Positions 44,872 to 53,807 of a stretch of 64,000 bases of DNA are shown here, in pieces. The first letter of the stretch is position 1; each line of letters begins with the position of its first letter. Location: NCBI GenBank assembly GCA_040902895.1, contig JBBDWL010000056.1, positions 1 to 64,000 on the forward strand, read 5' to 3'. A program made the position numbers and the translations under genes. This stretch comes from JALYRV01 sp040902895 (GTDB taxonomy: Bacteria > Acidobacteriota > Vicinamibacteria > Vicinamibacterales > SCN-69-37). The notes beneath the pieces are model-generated. The model saw only the letters and a program-made list of their open reading frames with translations. It was not told the DNA's origin and made no database searches.

Positions 44872-45129
44872 ATGGCTGTTGTCACAACACACGACGCGAA
44901 GAGAGGTTTCAGCAGCCTGCTGGACCGTGTGTGCCGCGGAGAAGAGATAGTGATCACCCGGAATGGCCGGCCGGTCGCGAGACTGGTGCCGGAAAGCGCT
45001 CAGCCGCTCCACGACGTCAGGCGCAGCATTCAGGGACTTCGTGAGCTGCAACAGCGCATCCGGGCGCGAGCGCAGAGCAGGCTCTCCAATCGCGAGGTTC
45101 GCGCAGCGATTGAAAAAGGACGTCCTTGA
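44872..45129 (+). CDS. Phd/YefM-family antitoxin, apparently without a toxin
   Basis: The 85 residues begin MAVVTTHDAKRGFSSLLDRV, then EEIVITRNGRPVARLVPES, the Phd-type DNA-binding fold. A basic C-terminal half would normally wrap the toxin. The cognate PIN or Doc toxin gene should follow within a few bases, but the next coding gene is convergent and starts its stop codon 15 bases on. No toxin frame is visible on either side, so it is an orphan or a remnant. Confidence 0.85.
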   Translation: MAVVTTHDAKRGFSSLLDRVCRGEEIVITRNGRPVARLVPESAQPLHDVRRSIQGLRELQQRIRARAQSRLSNREVRAAIEKGRP

Positions 45130-45144
45130 TCGCATGAGCGGCCA

Positions 45145-47253
45145 TCAGAACGCGATGAGTCTGCGCACGCGCTCGACGTCGGCCTGCAGCATGCGCGGCG
45201 CGAGCTCGATAAAGCGTTCGCCGAACGGGCGCGCCTCGTCGCGGCGCCCCATCTGCGCGAGATAGACCGTCAGGTTATAGAGCGCGTTGAGCTCGCGCGG
45301 TTCGATCGCGACGGCTCGCTTCCACGACTCGATCGCCGCCTCCTGCCGTCCGGTTTCCGCCAGCGCAACGCCGAGCGCCGTGTGCGCGCCGGCAAGATTC
45401 GGGTCTATCGCCAGCGCCGCTCTGAGCGACTGCTCCGCCGCAGCGTAGTTGCGCCGCCGCAGATGCGCGGCGCCGATGTTTTCATGCGCCAGCGCGTTCC
45501 GCGGATCGATCGCGAGCAGGCGCTCGAATGTTGAAATCGCCTGCGGCTCGCGATTCGCCAGCATGTAGGCGTTGCCGAGGCCGATCAGCGCATCCGGATC
45601 GCTGCCGGCGCTCGCCTCGAGCAGTTCTATCGCGCGCTGCGGTTGACCGGCCTCGGCAAGATACTGCCCAAGCTTGATCCGCACCTCACTCTGCGTGACG
45701 CCCGCCTTCAGCGCCGCCTCGAGGATCTCGATCGCGTCGCGCGCGCGACCCTGACGCCAGTACACGAGCGCGAGCTTGCGGTACGCGTCTTCGGTGTCGG
45801 CGCGGCGCGCAATCACCTGCCTGTACAACGCAATCGCTTCGTCCTGTCTGCCCTCCCGCTGCGCGTTGCCGGCCTGCGCCAGCATCTGCTCGATCACCAC
45901 GAGCCGCTTCGGATCATCGTCCTCTGTATAGCGCTCGCGCACCGCCGCGCTGCCGCCGCCGATGTAGCCGAGCGATCGCAGCCGCTCGAGCGTTTCGGGC
46001 GACTCGGCCTGCGCGCGCGCGGGCGGCGCGACGTTGAAGGTTCGCAGCGTGTTGAACAGCACGCGCGCGCGGTCGGTCGAGCGCGCGGCGAGATTGCTGG
46101 CCTCCGCGGGATCGGCCGCCAGATCGTAGAGCTCGGGGATCGGCAGATCGATGTACTTCTCGCGGCCGGAGATGACACCGCGCAGCGGCGCCCATCCGCG
46201 TGCGACCGCCGCCGTCATCGCCTCGAAGTACGACGGCCGATCGTCGCCGCCTCGCGCCGCGATCACCGGAAGCAGCGAGGTGCCGGACACGGAAGGCGCT
46301 GCCGGCGCGCCCACCGCCTCGACCACCGTCGGCAGCAGATCGACGTGCCGCGCGGGCGAGGTGATGACGGCGCCTTCGCCGCGCACACCGCCGCCCGGCC
46401 GGATCTCCGCGACGATCAACGGCACGCGCAGCACCGGTTCATAGGCGAACAATCCGTGCGTAATCTCACCGTGGTCGCCCAGCGACTCGCCGTGATCGGC
46501 CGTCACGATGACGAGCGTCGGGCGCGAGCCCTGTTCGAGCTGCTTGAGCAGCGCGCCGAGCGCGAAGTCGGTCCAGGAGACTTCCGCGAGATACGGATCG
46601 TTCGGAAACCGGGCGTTCCACTCTTCCGGTGCCTCGTACGTCGCATGCGGATCGTACAGATGCACCCACGACAGCCATTTGCCCGGCTGCTCTCCGATCC
46701 ATTCGCGCGCCGGCGCAATCACCCGATCCGCGCGTCGCTCGCGCTCTCCCGCCTCGATACCGGAGGCGGCATCGAGCGTGTCGTCGTAGTGATCGAAGCC
46801 GGCGCCCACGCCGAACCGCCGATCCAGCGGGAATCCGCCAATGAAGGCGCCTGTTGCGAATCCCTGCGCCTTGAGCAGCGAGGCAATCGTCGGCATCGCC
46901 GGATCGAAGCGATACCCGGTGTTGTCGCGGATGCCGTGCTCGTACGGGTAACGGCCGCTGAGGATGCTGGCATGCGAGGGCAGCGTGACAACGGCGTGCG
47001 CGTGGGCGAAGTCGAACCGCGCGCCGCGCGCCGCAAGCCGGTCTAGATTCGGAGTGACGGCCCCGCCGCCGTACGACCCCAGGGCATCGGCCCGCAGCGT
47101 GTCGATGGTGACGATGAGCACGTTGCGATCGGGATCGACCTCGAGCGTAAAGTCGCGTGACCGGCCGAGTGCCCACCAGCCGGCGGCGAGCGCCGCGGCG
47201 GCGACGACCACCGCTCCGAGGGCCCGGACGCGTGAAACCTTTGACATCTGCAC
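45145..47253 (-). CDS. Membrane-anchored sulfatase-like (alkaline-phosphatase superfamily) protein with TPR repeats, copy 1
   Basis: 702 residues: a membrane anchor (about 8-27), a sulfatase-fold domain (about 35-420) and about six TPR units (about 460-690). Metal-binding pieces are present (TIDTLRADALGSYGG, TADHGESLGDHGEITHG). At the nucleophile, where sulfatases have C/S-x-P-x-R, the sequence is VVTLPSHASILSGRYPYEHG, with Thr for Cys and His for Arg. Thr nucleophiles occur in phosphoethanolamine and lipoteichoic acid transferases of the same superfamily, so phosphoryl chemistry is more likely than sulfate-ester cleavage. It is divergent from VWFA gene 5 with 38 bases between them. An alternative start is at 47247. 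Confidence 0.9.
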   Translation of the reverse strand: MQMSKVSRVRALGAVVVAAAALAAGWWALGRSRDFTLEVDPDRNVLIVTIDTLRADALGSYGGGAVTPNLDRLAARGARFDFAHAHAVVTLPSHASILSGRYPYEHGIRDNTGYRFDPAMPTIASLLKAQGFATGAFIGGFPLDRRFGVGAGFDHYDDTLDAASGIEAGERERRADRVIAPAREWIGEQPGKWLSWVHLYDPHATYEAPEEWNARFPNDPYLAEVSWTDFALGALLKQLEQGSRPTLVIVTADHGESLGDHGEITHGLFAYEPVLRVPLIVAEIRPGGGVRGEGAVITSPARHVDLLPTVVEAVGAPAAPSVSGTSLLPVIAARGGDDRPSYFEAMTAAVARGWAPLRGVISGREKYIDLPIPELYDLAADPAEASNLAARSTDRARVLFNTLRTFNVAPPARAQAESPETLERLRSLGYIGGGSAAVRERYTEDDDPKRLVVIEQMLAQAGNAQREGRQDEAIALYRQVIARRADTEDAYRKLALVYWRQGRARDAIEILEAALKAGVTQSEVRIKLGQYLAEAGQPQRAIELLEASAGSDPDALIGLGNAYMLANREPQAISTFERLLAIDPRNALAHENIGAAHLRRRNYAAAEQSLRAALAIDPNLAGAHTALGVALAETGRQEAAIESWKRAVAIEPRELNALYNLTVYLAQMGRRDEARPFGERFIELAPRMLQADVERVRRLIAF

Positions 47254-47291
47254 TAAGCTTACTCAGCCGGCGCATAATCGAGGCAAACCAC

Positions 47292-49478
47292 ATGACCAAC
47301 GGCTCGATCGCCGTCCGGCGGCCCGTCGCCTTCACCGCGGCGGTGCTATGCCTGTCGCTGGCGGCTGACGCCCAGCAGCGCGCTCCTCTACAGTCTCAGC
47401 CCACGTTCCGCGCCGACGTCGAGCTCGTGCAGATCGACGTCGTCGTCGTCGACCAGAACGGCGCGCACGTCCGCGGCCTGAAGGCGAGCGACTTCGTCGT
47501 TCGCGATCGCGGGAAGCCGCAGACGGTTGCGGCGTTCGAGGAGATTTCGCATGAGCGGCCTGCGCGGACGATGGCCGATGCCGCCGCGCCGCCGCCGCCG
47601 CCACCGGCGCGACTCGACGTATCCAGTAATCAGACCGCGGCCGCCGATCGGCTGGTCGTGCTCGTCGTCGACGATCTGCATCTCTGGCGGGGCCGCACGG
47701 CGACGGCGCAGTCGATCGCGCGCGGCATTCTCGACAGGCTTGGCCCCGACGCGTCCATGGCGGTGCTCTTCACCAGCGGCGAGCGAAGCACGCAGGTCAC
47801 CGAGGACCGCGCACTTCTGCGCAACGCCATTGACACGCTCAAGGGACGGCAATCGGTGCGGCGGCCGAATCAGGCTGTCGATGGCCAGCGCACGAAGCCG
47901 AACGATCCCGAAGCCAGCATGGACGCGCAGCTTGCGAACATTCAAGCGTCGCAGGACGTCAGCCTGCAGCAATTCGCCGACAACATGAGCCTGTTTACGA
48001 CGCTCGAGGAGGCCGCGCGCATGATGGGCCAAGGGGATGCGCGGCGGAAGGCCTTCGTGCTCGTCTCGGAAGGCATCTCGAAGAATCCCACCGGCATCTT
48101 CGGATCGATGCGCGAGACGCCACAGGCGCCCGCGGGGGGAGCGGCGTACGCCGCGACGGGTGACGCGGCAGCGACCATCGTGCCGCCACCGACGGCATAC
48201 CACGACCTCGCGCTGATCGACATGATGGAGGCCATGCGGCGATCGAACGTCGCAACGTATGCGATCGACCCGCGAGGGGAAGTCACGTCCGAGGAGCGCG
48301 CGCTCGAGCTTCACCCGGAGCCTGTCAGCGGTGATCCTATCTTCCGCTGGAACGACCCGCTCCGCATTGCACAGGACGGCCTGACGACAATCGCGGAGGC
48401 ATCGGGGGGCTTCGCCGTGGTCAACACCGACGACTTCGCGAGCGGAGTCGAACGCATCCTCGACGATCTCGATCACTACTATCTGCTTGGCTTTTATCCG
48501 GCTGACCCGAAGCGGAAGGGATATCGGCGGCTCGACGTAAACGTGCCCGGGCACCCGGATTGGATCGTGCGATTCCGCAGCGGCTATCAGGTCGAAGGCG
48601 GGCAAACGAAGGAGACGAAGAACCAGACTCCGCTCGTCGCGCTCTCGGCAGGCGTGCTGCCGAAGACCGACCTCGATCTGCGTGTTGGCGCCGTGCCGCT
48701 GGCGCTCGAGAGCGCGCGCGAGACGCGCGTCGCGGTCACGCTCGAAGTGTCGGTGGACCGCTCGTCACTCGAAGATCCTGACGGCAAGCTGCGCGACGAG
48801 CTGACGTACGAGATTCTCGCCGTCGATGAGAAGCACAAGACGGTCAAGCACGCGGGCGGACTGAAGGCGCGTGTGACGCTGTCGCCAAGCGGCGCCGGCC
48901 CGCCCGTGGTCGCAACGTATCAGGTCGCCGACACGATCTCTCTGCCGCCCGGCGCGTACCAGCTGCGCGTGGCCGCGCAGAGCATCCGGCTGAAAAAGGG
49001 CGGCAGCGTGTATCTGAATCTGGACGTGCCCGACTTCAGGCGCGCGCCCGTCACGATCGGCGGAATGGCCATCGGCTACGCGGCCGGCGCGCGCGTCACC
49101 GAAGCGCCGCCGATCGCCCGGCCGACGCCCGCTCAGCGTTCCGCGCGCATGGTCATCGCGCCGCCAGTGCCCGCACTGCCGTTCCCCGCAACGCTGGACC
49201 GCGCGTTCACAACGGATGATGTGTTGCGGGTCTATCTCGAGGTCGCGGGGGGAGGTGGACGCGCCGAGCGAATTCCGGGCCGTCTCGAAGTGCTCGCAGC
49301 CGATGGAAAGACCCCGCAGTCCTCGGTCGATTTCACGTCGGACGACCGCGGCCGCGTCAACCTCACGCTGCCGCTCGGCAACCTCGACCCCGGCCCGTAC
49401 ATCCTCCGCGCCACGGTGGGGACCGGCTCCCAGGCTGTGACGCGCGACGTCGGCTTCTCGATCGCCGATGCGCGCTAG
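47292..49478 (+). CDS. VWFA-related Acidobacterial-domain protein 5
   Basis: 728 residues from the ATG at 47292 (MTNGSIAVRRPVAFTAAVLC), with a signal peptide and the opening FRADVELVQIDVVVVDQNG. The VWA domain has RLVVLVVDDLHLWRGR (DDLH metal site), MAVLFTSGERST, RKAFVLVSEGISKNP, ATYAIDPRGE and HYYLLGFYPADP. The C-terminal half is beta-rich with LPPGAYQLRVAAQS and LDPGPYILRATV. It overlaps VWFA gene 6 by 11 bases, and the two form an operon transcribed away from the sulfatase-TPR gene. A longer upstream frame crosses that gene and is not translated. Confidence 0.88.
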   Translation: MTNGSIAVRRPVAFTAAVLCLSLAADAQQRAPLQSQPTFRADVELVQIDVVVVDQNGAHVRGLKASDFVVRDRGKPQTVAAFEEISHERPARTMADAAAPPPPPPARLDVSSNQTAAADRLVVLVVDDLHLWRGRTATAQSIARGILDRLGPDASMAVLFTSGERSTQVTEDRALLRNAIDTLKGRQSVRRPNQAVDGQRTKPNDPEASMDAQLANIQASQDVSLQQFADNMSLFTTLEEAARMMGQGDARRKAFVLVSEGISKNPTGIFGSMRETPQAPAGGAAYAATGDAAATIVPPPTAYHDLALIDMMEAMRRSNVATYAIDPRGEVTSEERALELHPEPVSGDPIFRWNDPLRIAQDGLTTIAEASGGFAVVNTDDFASGVERILDDLDHYYLLGFYPADPKRKGYRRLDVNVPGHPDWIVRFRSGYQVEGGQTKETKNQTPLVALSAGVLPKTDLDLRVGAVPLALESARETRVAVTLEVSVDRSSLEDPDGKLRDELTYEILAVDEKHKTVKHAGGLKARVTLSPSGAGPPVVATYQVADTISLPPGAYQLRVAAQSIRLKKGGSVYLNLDVPDFRRAPVTIGGMAIGYAAGARVTEAPPIARPTPAQRSARMVIAPPVPALPFPATLDRAFTTDDVLRVYLEVAGGGGRAERIPGRLEVLAADGKTPQSSVDFTSDDRGRVNLTLPLGNLDPGPYILRATVGTGSQAVTRDVGFSIADAR

Positions 49479-51567
49479 TCTTCGTCCCCGCGCGCGTCAA
49501 TCCGCAGCCGTCGCGGCGGCCATGCTCGGGCTGTCTTTCTCGCTCGGCGCTCAGCAGAGCACGCCCTCACGCCCGCAGACTACGTTCCGCGCCGGCGTCG
49601 AGCTCGTTCAGGTCGACGTCGTCGTCGTCGACCAGAAAGGCACGCACATTCGCGGGTTGAAGGCGAGCGACTTCGCCATCACCGACCGCAAGAAGCCGCA
49701 GACGATCGCGGCGTTCGAGGAAGTGACGCACGAACGGCCGCGTGCCGCCGAGGCGTCGCCGGCGAGTGCGGCGCCGGTGCGGATGGACGTCGCGAGCAAC
49801 CAGAGCGTGCAGGCGCATCGCCTGGTCGTGATGGTGATCGACGATCTGCACATCTATCGAGGGCGCGTTGATAGGGCAAAGACGATCGCGAAGGACGTGC
49901 TTGCGAAGCTCGGGGGCGACGCCTCGATGGCCGTTCTCTTCACCAGCGGCGAGCACAGCACGGAGGTGACGGAAGATCGATCGATGCTGCTGGCAGCGAT
50001 CGACACGCTTCAAGGGCGAAAGGCGGTACGCCGGCCAACCGCCGCCATCGATCGGCAGAAGATGGCCGCGGGCGGCGGGGAAACCGGGCGGCCGTTTGAG
50101 GAAATCGCCGACGCCCAAAGCGCATCACTGCAGGACTTCTTCGACAACATGTCGAAATACAAAGCGCTCGACGACGCCGCGCGGTTGCTCGGTCAGGGTG
50201 ATGCAAGGCGAAAGGCGTTCGTCCTCATCTCAGAAGGCATCGCGAGGGATCTGACAGGCGTGTTCGATGCGGCGAATGCGGAGGGCCATCACGCCCTGGC
50301 GCTGCGCAACATGATGAACTCGATGCGGCGATCCAACGTCGTCACGTACGGCATCGATCCGAGGGGACACGTCTCGACTCAGAACCTGGCGCTCGAATTG
50401 TTCCCGAGTCCGCAAGGCTTCGACGTGCACGATCCGGTGTTTTTCTGGCACAACCCGGTTCGTCTGGCGCAGAACGGCTTGAGGGGCCTGGCTGAAGCGT
50501 CGGGCGGCTTTGCCGTGGTCGACACCGACGACTTCACGGCCGGCATCGATCGCATCATCGACGACCTCGATCATTACTACCTCCTCGGGTTCTACCCGAA
50601 CGATCCCGGCAAGAAGGGCTATCGGCCGCTCGACGTCAGCATCTCCGCGCATCCTGAATGGCAAGTCCGCTTCCGCAAGGGTTATCGCGCGGAAGGGCCT
50701 CCGAAGCCGCCCGTCAACAAGAACCCGCTGGCCGCGCTCATGTCTGGCGCGCTGCCCGACTCGTCGCTGCCCCTGCGCCTTCATGCGGTGCCGCTTGGGC
50801 AGGCGTCCGGAGGCGACACGCGGATTGAGCTGGCGATCGAAGTCTCGGTGCCGCGGACGGCCGTGGAGGAAGCAGACGGCAAGCTGCGCGACGAGTTGAA
50901 GTACGAGGTCGTGGTCGTCGACGAGAAAAGAGCAAAGATTCGGTCGCTCGGCGGCCTGACGGCGCGTGTGACGTTGTCACCGACGGCCGGCCGCGACACG
51001 GCGCCCGACGTCGCGACCTATCAGGTGGCGCAGACGATCGCGCTACCGCCGGGACGGTTCCAGCTGCGCCTCGCCGCGCAAAGCAGCAAGCTCGCCCGGG
51101 GCGGCAGTGTGTATCTGCACCTGAACGTGCCCGACGTAAGGCGCGATGCGCTGTCGATTGGCGGACTCGCGGTAGGTTACGCGAACGGATCGCGGATCGC
51201 GACAGCCGTGGCGACTCCCCCGCCGGTGAGTCGCGCGCGGCGCTCGGCGCGCATGGCCGCGGCTCCTCCGCCGCTCCCCGCGCTGCCGTTCCCGCCGACG
51301 CTGGATCGCGAATTCGCGAGCGACGATCTGCTGCGCGTGTACTTCGAGGTCACGGCGCGCGATCGGCGCGAACCGGCTGCCGGGGTATTGGAGATCGTGG
51401 GAGCCGATGCCGGCGCGGCACACCGCTCGCTGCCCTTCACGGTCGACGACCGCGGCCGCGCCGATTTTCAGGTGTCACTCGCCGGCCTGCCGCCCGGCGC
51501 CTACATCCTGCGCGCCCAACTTACGGCCGGCCCGAAGGCGGAGATCGGGATCGCGATCAAAAAATAG
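49468..51567 (+). CDS. VWFA-related Acidobacterial-domain protein 6
   Basis: 699 residues, closely related to protein 5 over its length (FRAGVELVQVDVVVVDQKG, RLVVMVIDDLHIYRGR, MAVLFTSGEHSTEV, RKAFVLISEGIARD, HYYLLGFYPNDPGKKGYRPLD, LPPGAYILRAQL). The signal is in residues about 12-31 (SAAVAAAMLGLSFSLGAQQ). The start ATG lies inside the previous coding region. Its C terminus and TAG stop fall in the left arm of a perfect 27-bp inverted repeat. Duplication of genes 5 and 6 as a pair parallels the duplication of genes 1 and 2. Confidence 0.88.
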   Translation: MRASLRPRARQSAAVAAAMLGLSFSLGAQQSTPSRPQTTFRAGVELVQVDVVVVDQKGTHIRGLKASDFAITDRKKPQTIAAFEEVTHERPRAAEASPASAAPVRMDVASNQSVQAHRLVVMVIDDLHIYRGRVDRAKTIAKDVLAKLGGDASMAVLFTSGEHSTEVTEDRSMLLAAIDTLQGRKAVRRPTAAIDRQKMAAGGGETGRPFEEIADAQSASLQDFFDNMSKYKALDDAARLLGQGDARRKAFVLISEGIARDLTGVFDAANAEGHHALALRNMMNSMRRSNVVTYGIDPRGHVSTQNLALELFPSPQGFDVHDPVFFWHNPVRLAQNGLRGLAEASGGFAVVDTDDFTAGIDRIIDDLDHYYLLGFYPNDPGKKGYRPLDVSISAHPEWQVRFRKGYRAEGPPKPPVNKNPLAALMSGALPDSSLPLRLHAVPLGQASGGDTRIELAIEVSVPRTAVEEADGKLRDELKYEVVVVDEKRAKIRSLGGLTARVTLSPTAGRDTAPDVATYQVAQTIALPPGRFQLRLAAQSSKLARGGSVYLHLNVPDVRRDALSIGGLAVGYANGSRIATAVATPPPVSRARRSARMAAAPPPLPALPFPPTLDREFASDDLLRVYFEVTARDRREPAAGVLEIVGADAGAAHRSLPFTVDDRGRADFQVSLAGLPPGAYILRAQLTAGPKAEIGIAIKK

Positions 51568-51621
51568 GGGACGGGTCTCGATTTTACGGTTTCTGTAAAA
51601 TCGAGACCCGTCCCCTATTTT
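51561..51621. repeat. Perfect 27-bp-arm inverted repeat joining two convergent genes
   Basis: The arm at 51561-51587 (core GGGGACGGGTCTCGATTTTA) is an exact reverse complement of 51595-51621, with the 7-base loop GGTTTCT. The TAG at 51565-51567 ends VWFA gene 6, and the CTA at 51615-51617 is the stop codon of the minus-strand sulfatase-TPR gene. Perfect arms of this length imply recent insertion or continuing selection; similar GGGGACGGGT palindromes are known as REP or MITE-like units in other bacteria. Confidence 0.88.
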
Positions 51622-53807
51622 GTTAAGTACGCCGCGATCTGTTCGCGCTCGCGCGCGAAGAACGCGAGCGGCGCGGTGTCGATGAACTGGCGGCCGTAAT
51701 GTCTGGCTTCTTCGCGGCGGCCGGCCGACGCGAGCTCCAGCCACAGGTTATAGAGCGCGTTGAACTCGGCGCCGTCGAGCGCGACCGCGCGCTTCCAGCT
51801 CTCGATCGCCTCGCCCTTGCGGCCGGTGCCTGACAGAATCACGCCCATGATCGTGTGCGCACCGGCCAACGTCGCATCGGCCTCGAGCGCTTTCCGCGCG
51901 TAGCCCTCCGCCTGCTGCATCTTCGCGATCGCCGCATCCGCGTTGCCGAGCGCCAGTGCCTCGCGCAGCGTCATCGACGCGAGATTCTGAAATGCCAGCG
52001 CGTTGGTGGCATCGAGTGCCAGCACGCGATCGAACGTGCGCACGGCGTCGCCGTACCGTCCCGCCGCGCCATACGCGATTCCCAGACCGTTCAGGGCCTC
52101 GACATCATCGGTCGGCATCCCTTCGAGGAGCGCAATGGCGCGCGCAGGGTCGCCACCGCTCTCCGCCAGATACACGCCAAGGCGCACACGAAGATCGCGA
52201 TCGGGCGCGCCGGCGCGCAGGCCCTGCTCGAGCGTGGCGATCGCCTTCTGCGGCTGCCCGCCTTCCCAGTACTGATACGACAACGTGATGTAGGCGTCGG
52301 CCGTGTCGGGACGCCGCGCGATCGCGCCCTCGAGCAGCCGGATGCCCTCGTCGCGCCGCCCTTCCTGAAACGCCTCTGACGCGCGGTGCAGATCGCGATC
52401 GACCTCGACGAGCCGCTTCGGATCGTCGTCCTCGGTATAGCGATCGCGCGCCGGTGCGCTGCCCGTGACATAGCCAAGCGAACGCAAGGCTTCGCGCGCT
52501 TCCGCCGATTCCTGTCCCGGCCGGTTCGGCGGCGCCACGTTGAAGCCGCGCAGCATGTTCGCCATCACCTGCACGCGGTCGCGCGCGCTTGCCGCCAGAT
52601 TGGTGTGCTCGCCGGGATCGGCCGCCAGATCGTAGAGCTCCGGAATCGGCAGATCGATGTACTTGCTGCGTTCGACGATGACGCCGCGCAGCGGCGCCCA
52701 GCCGCGCACGAGGTTGTAGGTCATGGCCTCGAAGTACGCAGGCCGGTCGGCGCTCTGGCCGTCGCCGACGAGCGGCGCGAGCGATACGCCCGGCAGCGCC
52801 GCCGCGCCCTCGACGCTCGCGAGGTCCAGCACGGTCGGCGCGATGTCAATGTGCCGCACGGGCGTGTCGACGACGACGCCCCTCGACTTCGCTCGGGGCA
52901 AGCCCGCGGTGCCGTTCGAGCCTGCCCCACGGCCCCCTGGCTCGACCACCGCGACGATCAGCGGCACGCGCAGCGTCGGCTCGTACGCGAACATTGCGTG
53001 CGTCAGCTCGCCATGCTCGCCGAGGCTCTCGCCGTGATCCGACGTCACGATCACAAGCGTGGGGCGCGACAATGTCGCCAGCCTGTCGAACAGCGGGCCG
53101 AGTGCCTGATCGGTCCACGCGACTTCGCCGTGGTACGGCTGCGCCGGGTAACCCGCCAGGTGTGGCTCCGGCGGCTTGTACGGCGAATGCGGATCGAAAA
53201 CGTGCACCCACGAGAAGAACTTCTGCTGCTGTGCGCCGATCCACTGGACCGCCCGCGCGACGACCTGGTCCGCCGGACGCTCCGGCATCGAGATCGCAAT
53301 CGCGCCCCTCAGCTCCGGCATCTCATCGTCGTACACGTCGAATCCGGGCGCGAGGCCGAAGCGCTTCGTCACCGGAAACCCGCCGACGAACGCGCCGGTC
53401 GCGAACCCCGCCGCCTTCAGCCACGTCGCGAGCGTCTCGGTCCCGTCCTTCACGCGGAAGCCGCTGTTGTCGCGCATGCCATGCTCATACGGCAGGCGTC
53501 CGGTAAGGATGCTGGTGTGCGACGGCAGCGTCACCACGGCGTGCGCGTGCGCGAACGAGAAGCGCGCGCCGCCGGCGGCGAGCCGATCGAGATTCGGCGT
53601 GCGCGCCGGTCCGCCGTACGACGACAGCGCATCTGCCCGTAGCGTGTCGATGGTGACGATGAGGATGTTGCGATCGGGCCGCGGCTCGAGCACGAACGGG
53701 CTCGAGCGCGGCCACCAGAGGACCAGCGCGCCCGCGAGGCCGAGCGCCGCCACCGCGGCGGCGGCCCAGGCCGGCGCGCGGCCGCGCGACGCGCGGCGAG
53801 GGATCAT
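51615..53807 (-). CDS. Membrane-anchored sulfatase-like protein with TPR repeats, copy 2
   Basis: 730 residues, a clear paralogue of copy 1: membrane anchor (about 12-32), sulfatase-fold domain with VTIDTLRADALSSYGG, VVTLPSHTSILTGRLPYEHG and TSDHGESLGEHGELTHA, then TPR units (about 460-720). Again Thr and His replace the sulfatase Cys and Arg. Its start overlaps the stop of VWFA gene 7 as ATGA, so VWFA genes 8 and 7 and this gene form one operon. Between the sulfatase strands EPGG and VDTPVRHID an extra run of about 12 residues (AGLPRAKSRG) comes from an inserted palindromic repeat absent in copy 1. Confidence 0.9.
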   Translation of the reverse strand: MIPRRASRGRAPAWAAAAVAALGLAGALVLWWPRSSPFVLEPRPDRNILIVTIDTLRADALSSYGGPARTPNLDRLAAGGARFSFAHAHAVVTLPSHTSILTGRLPYEHGMRDNSGFRVKDGTETLATWLKAAGFATGAFVGGFPVTKRFGLAPGFDVYDDEMPELRGAIAISMPERPADQVVARAVQWIGAQQQKFFSWVHVFDPHSPYKPPEPHLAGYPAQPYHGEVAWTDQALGPLFDRLATLSRPTLVIVTSDHGESLGEHGELTHAMFAYEPTLRVPLIVAVVEPGGRGAGSNGTAGLPRAKSRGVVVDTPVRHIDIAPTVLDLASVEGAAALPGVSLAPLVGDGQSADRPAYFEAMTYNLVRGWAPLRGVIVERSKYIDLPIPELYDLAADPGEHTNLAASARDRVQVMANMLRGFNVAPPNRPGQESAEAREALRSLGYVTGSAPARDRYTEDDDPKRLVEVDRDLHRASEAFQEGRRDEGIRLLEGAIARRPDTADAYITLSYQYWEGGQPQKAIATLEQGLRAGAPDRDLRVRLGVYLAESGGDPARAIALLEGMPTDDVEALNGLGIAYGAAGRYGDAVRTFDRVLALDATNALAFQNLASMTLREALALGNADAAIAKMQQAEGYARKALEADATLAGAHTIMGVILSGTGRKGEAIESWKRAVALDGAEFNALYNLWLELASAGRREEARHYGRQFIDTAPLAFFAREREQIAAYLTK
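52876..52900. repeat. Imperfect palindrome inserted in frame in sulfatase-TPR copy 2
   Basis: CCCCTCGACTTCGCTCGGGG (52879-52898) has outer CCCC/GGGG and inner CGA/TCG complementarity. Aligning the two sulfatase-TPR proteins by eye shows that this segment encodes extra residues in copy 2 only, so it was probably inserted without breaking the frame. Confidence 0.5.
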
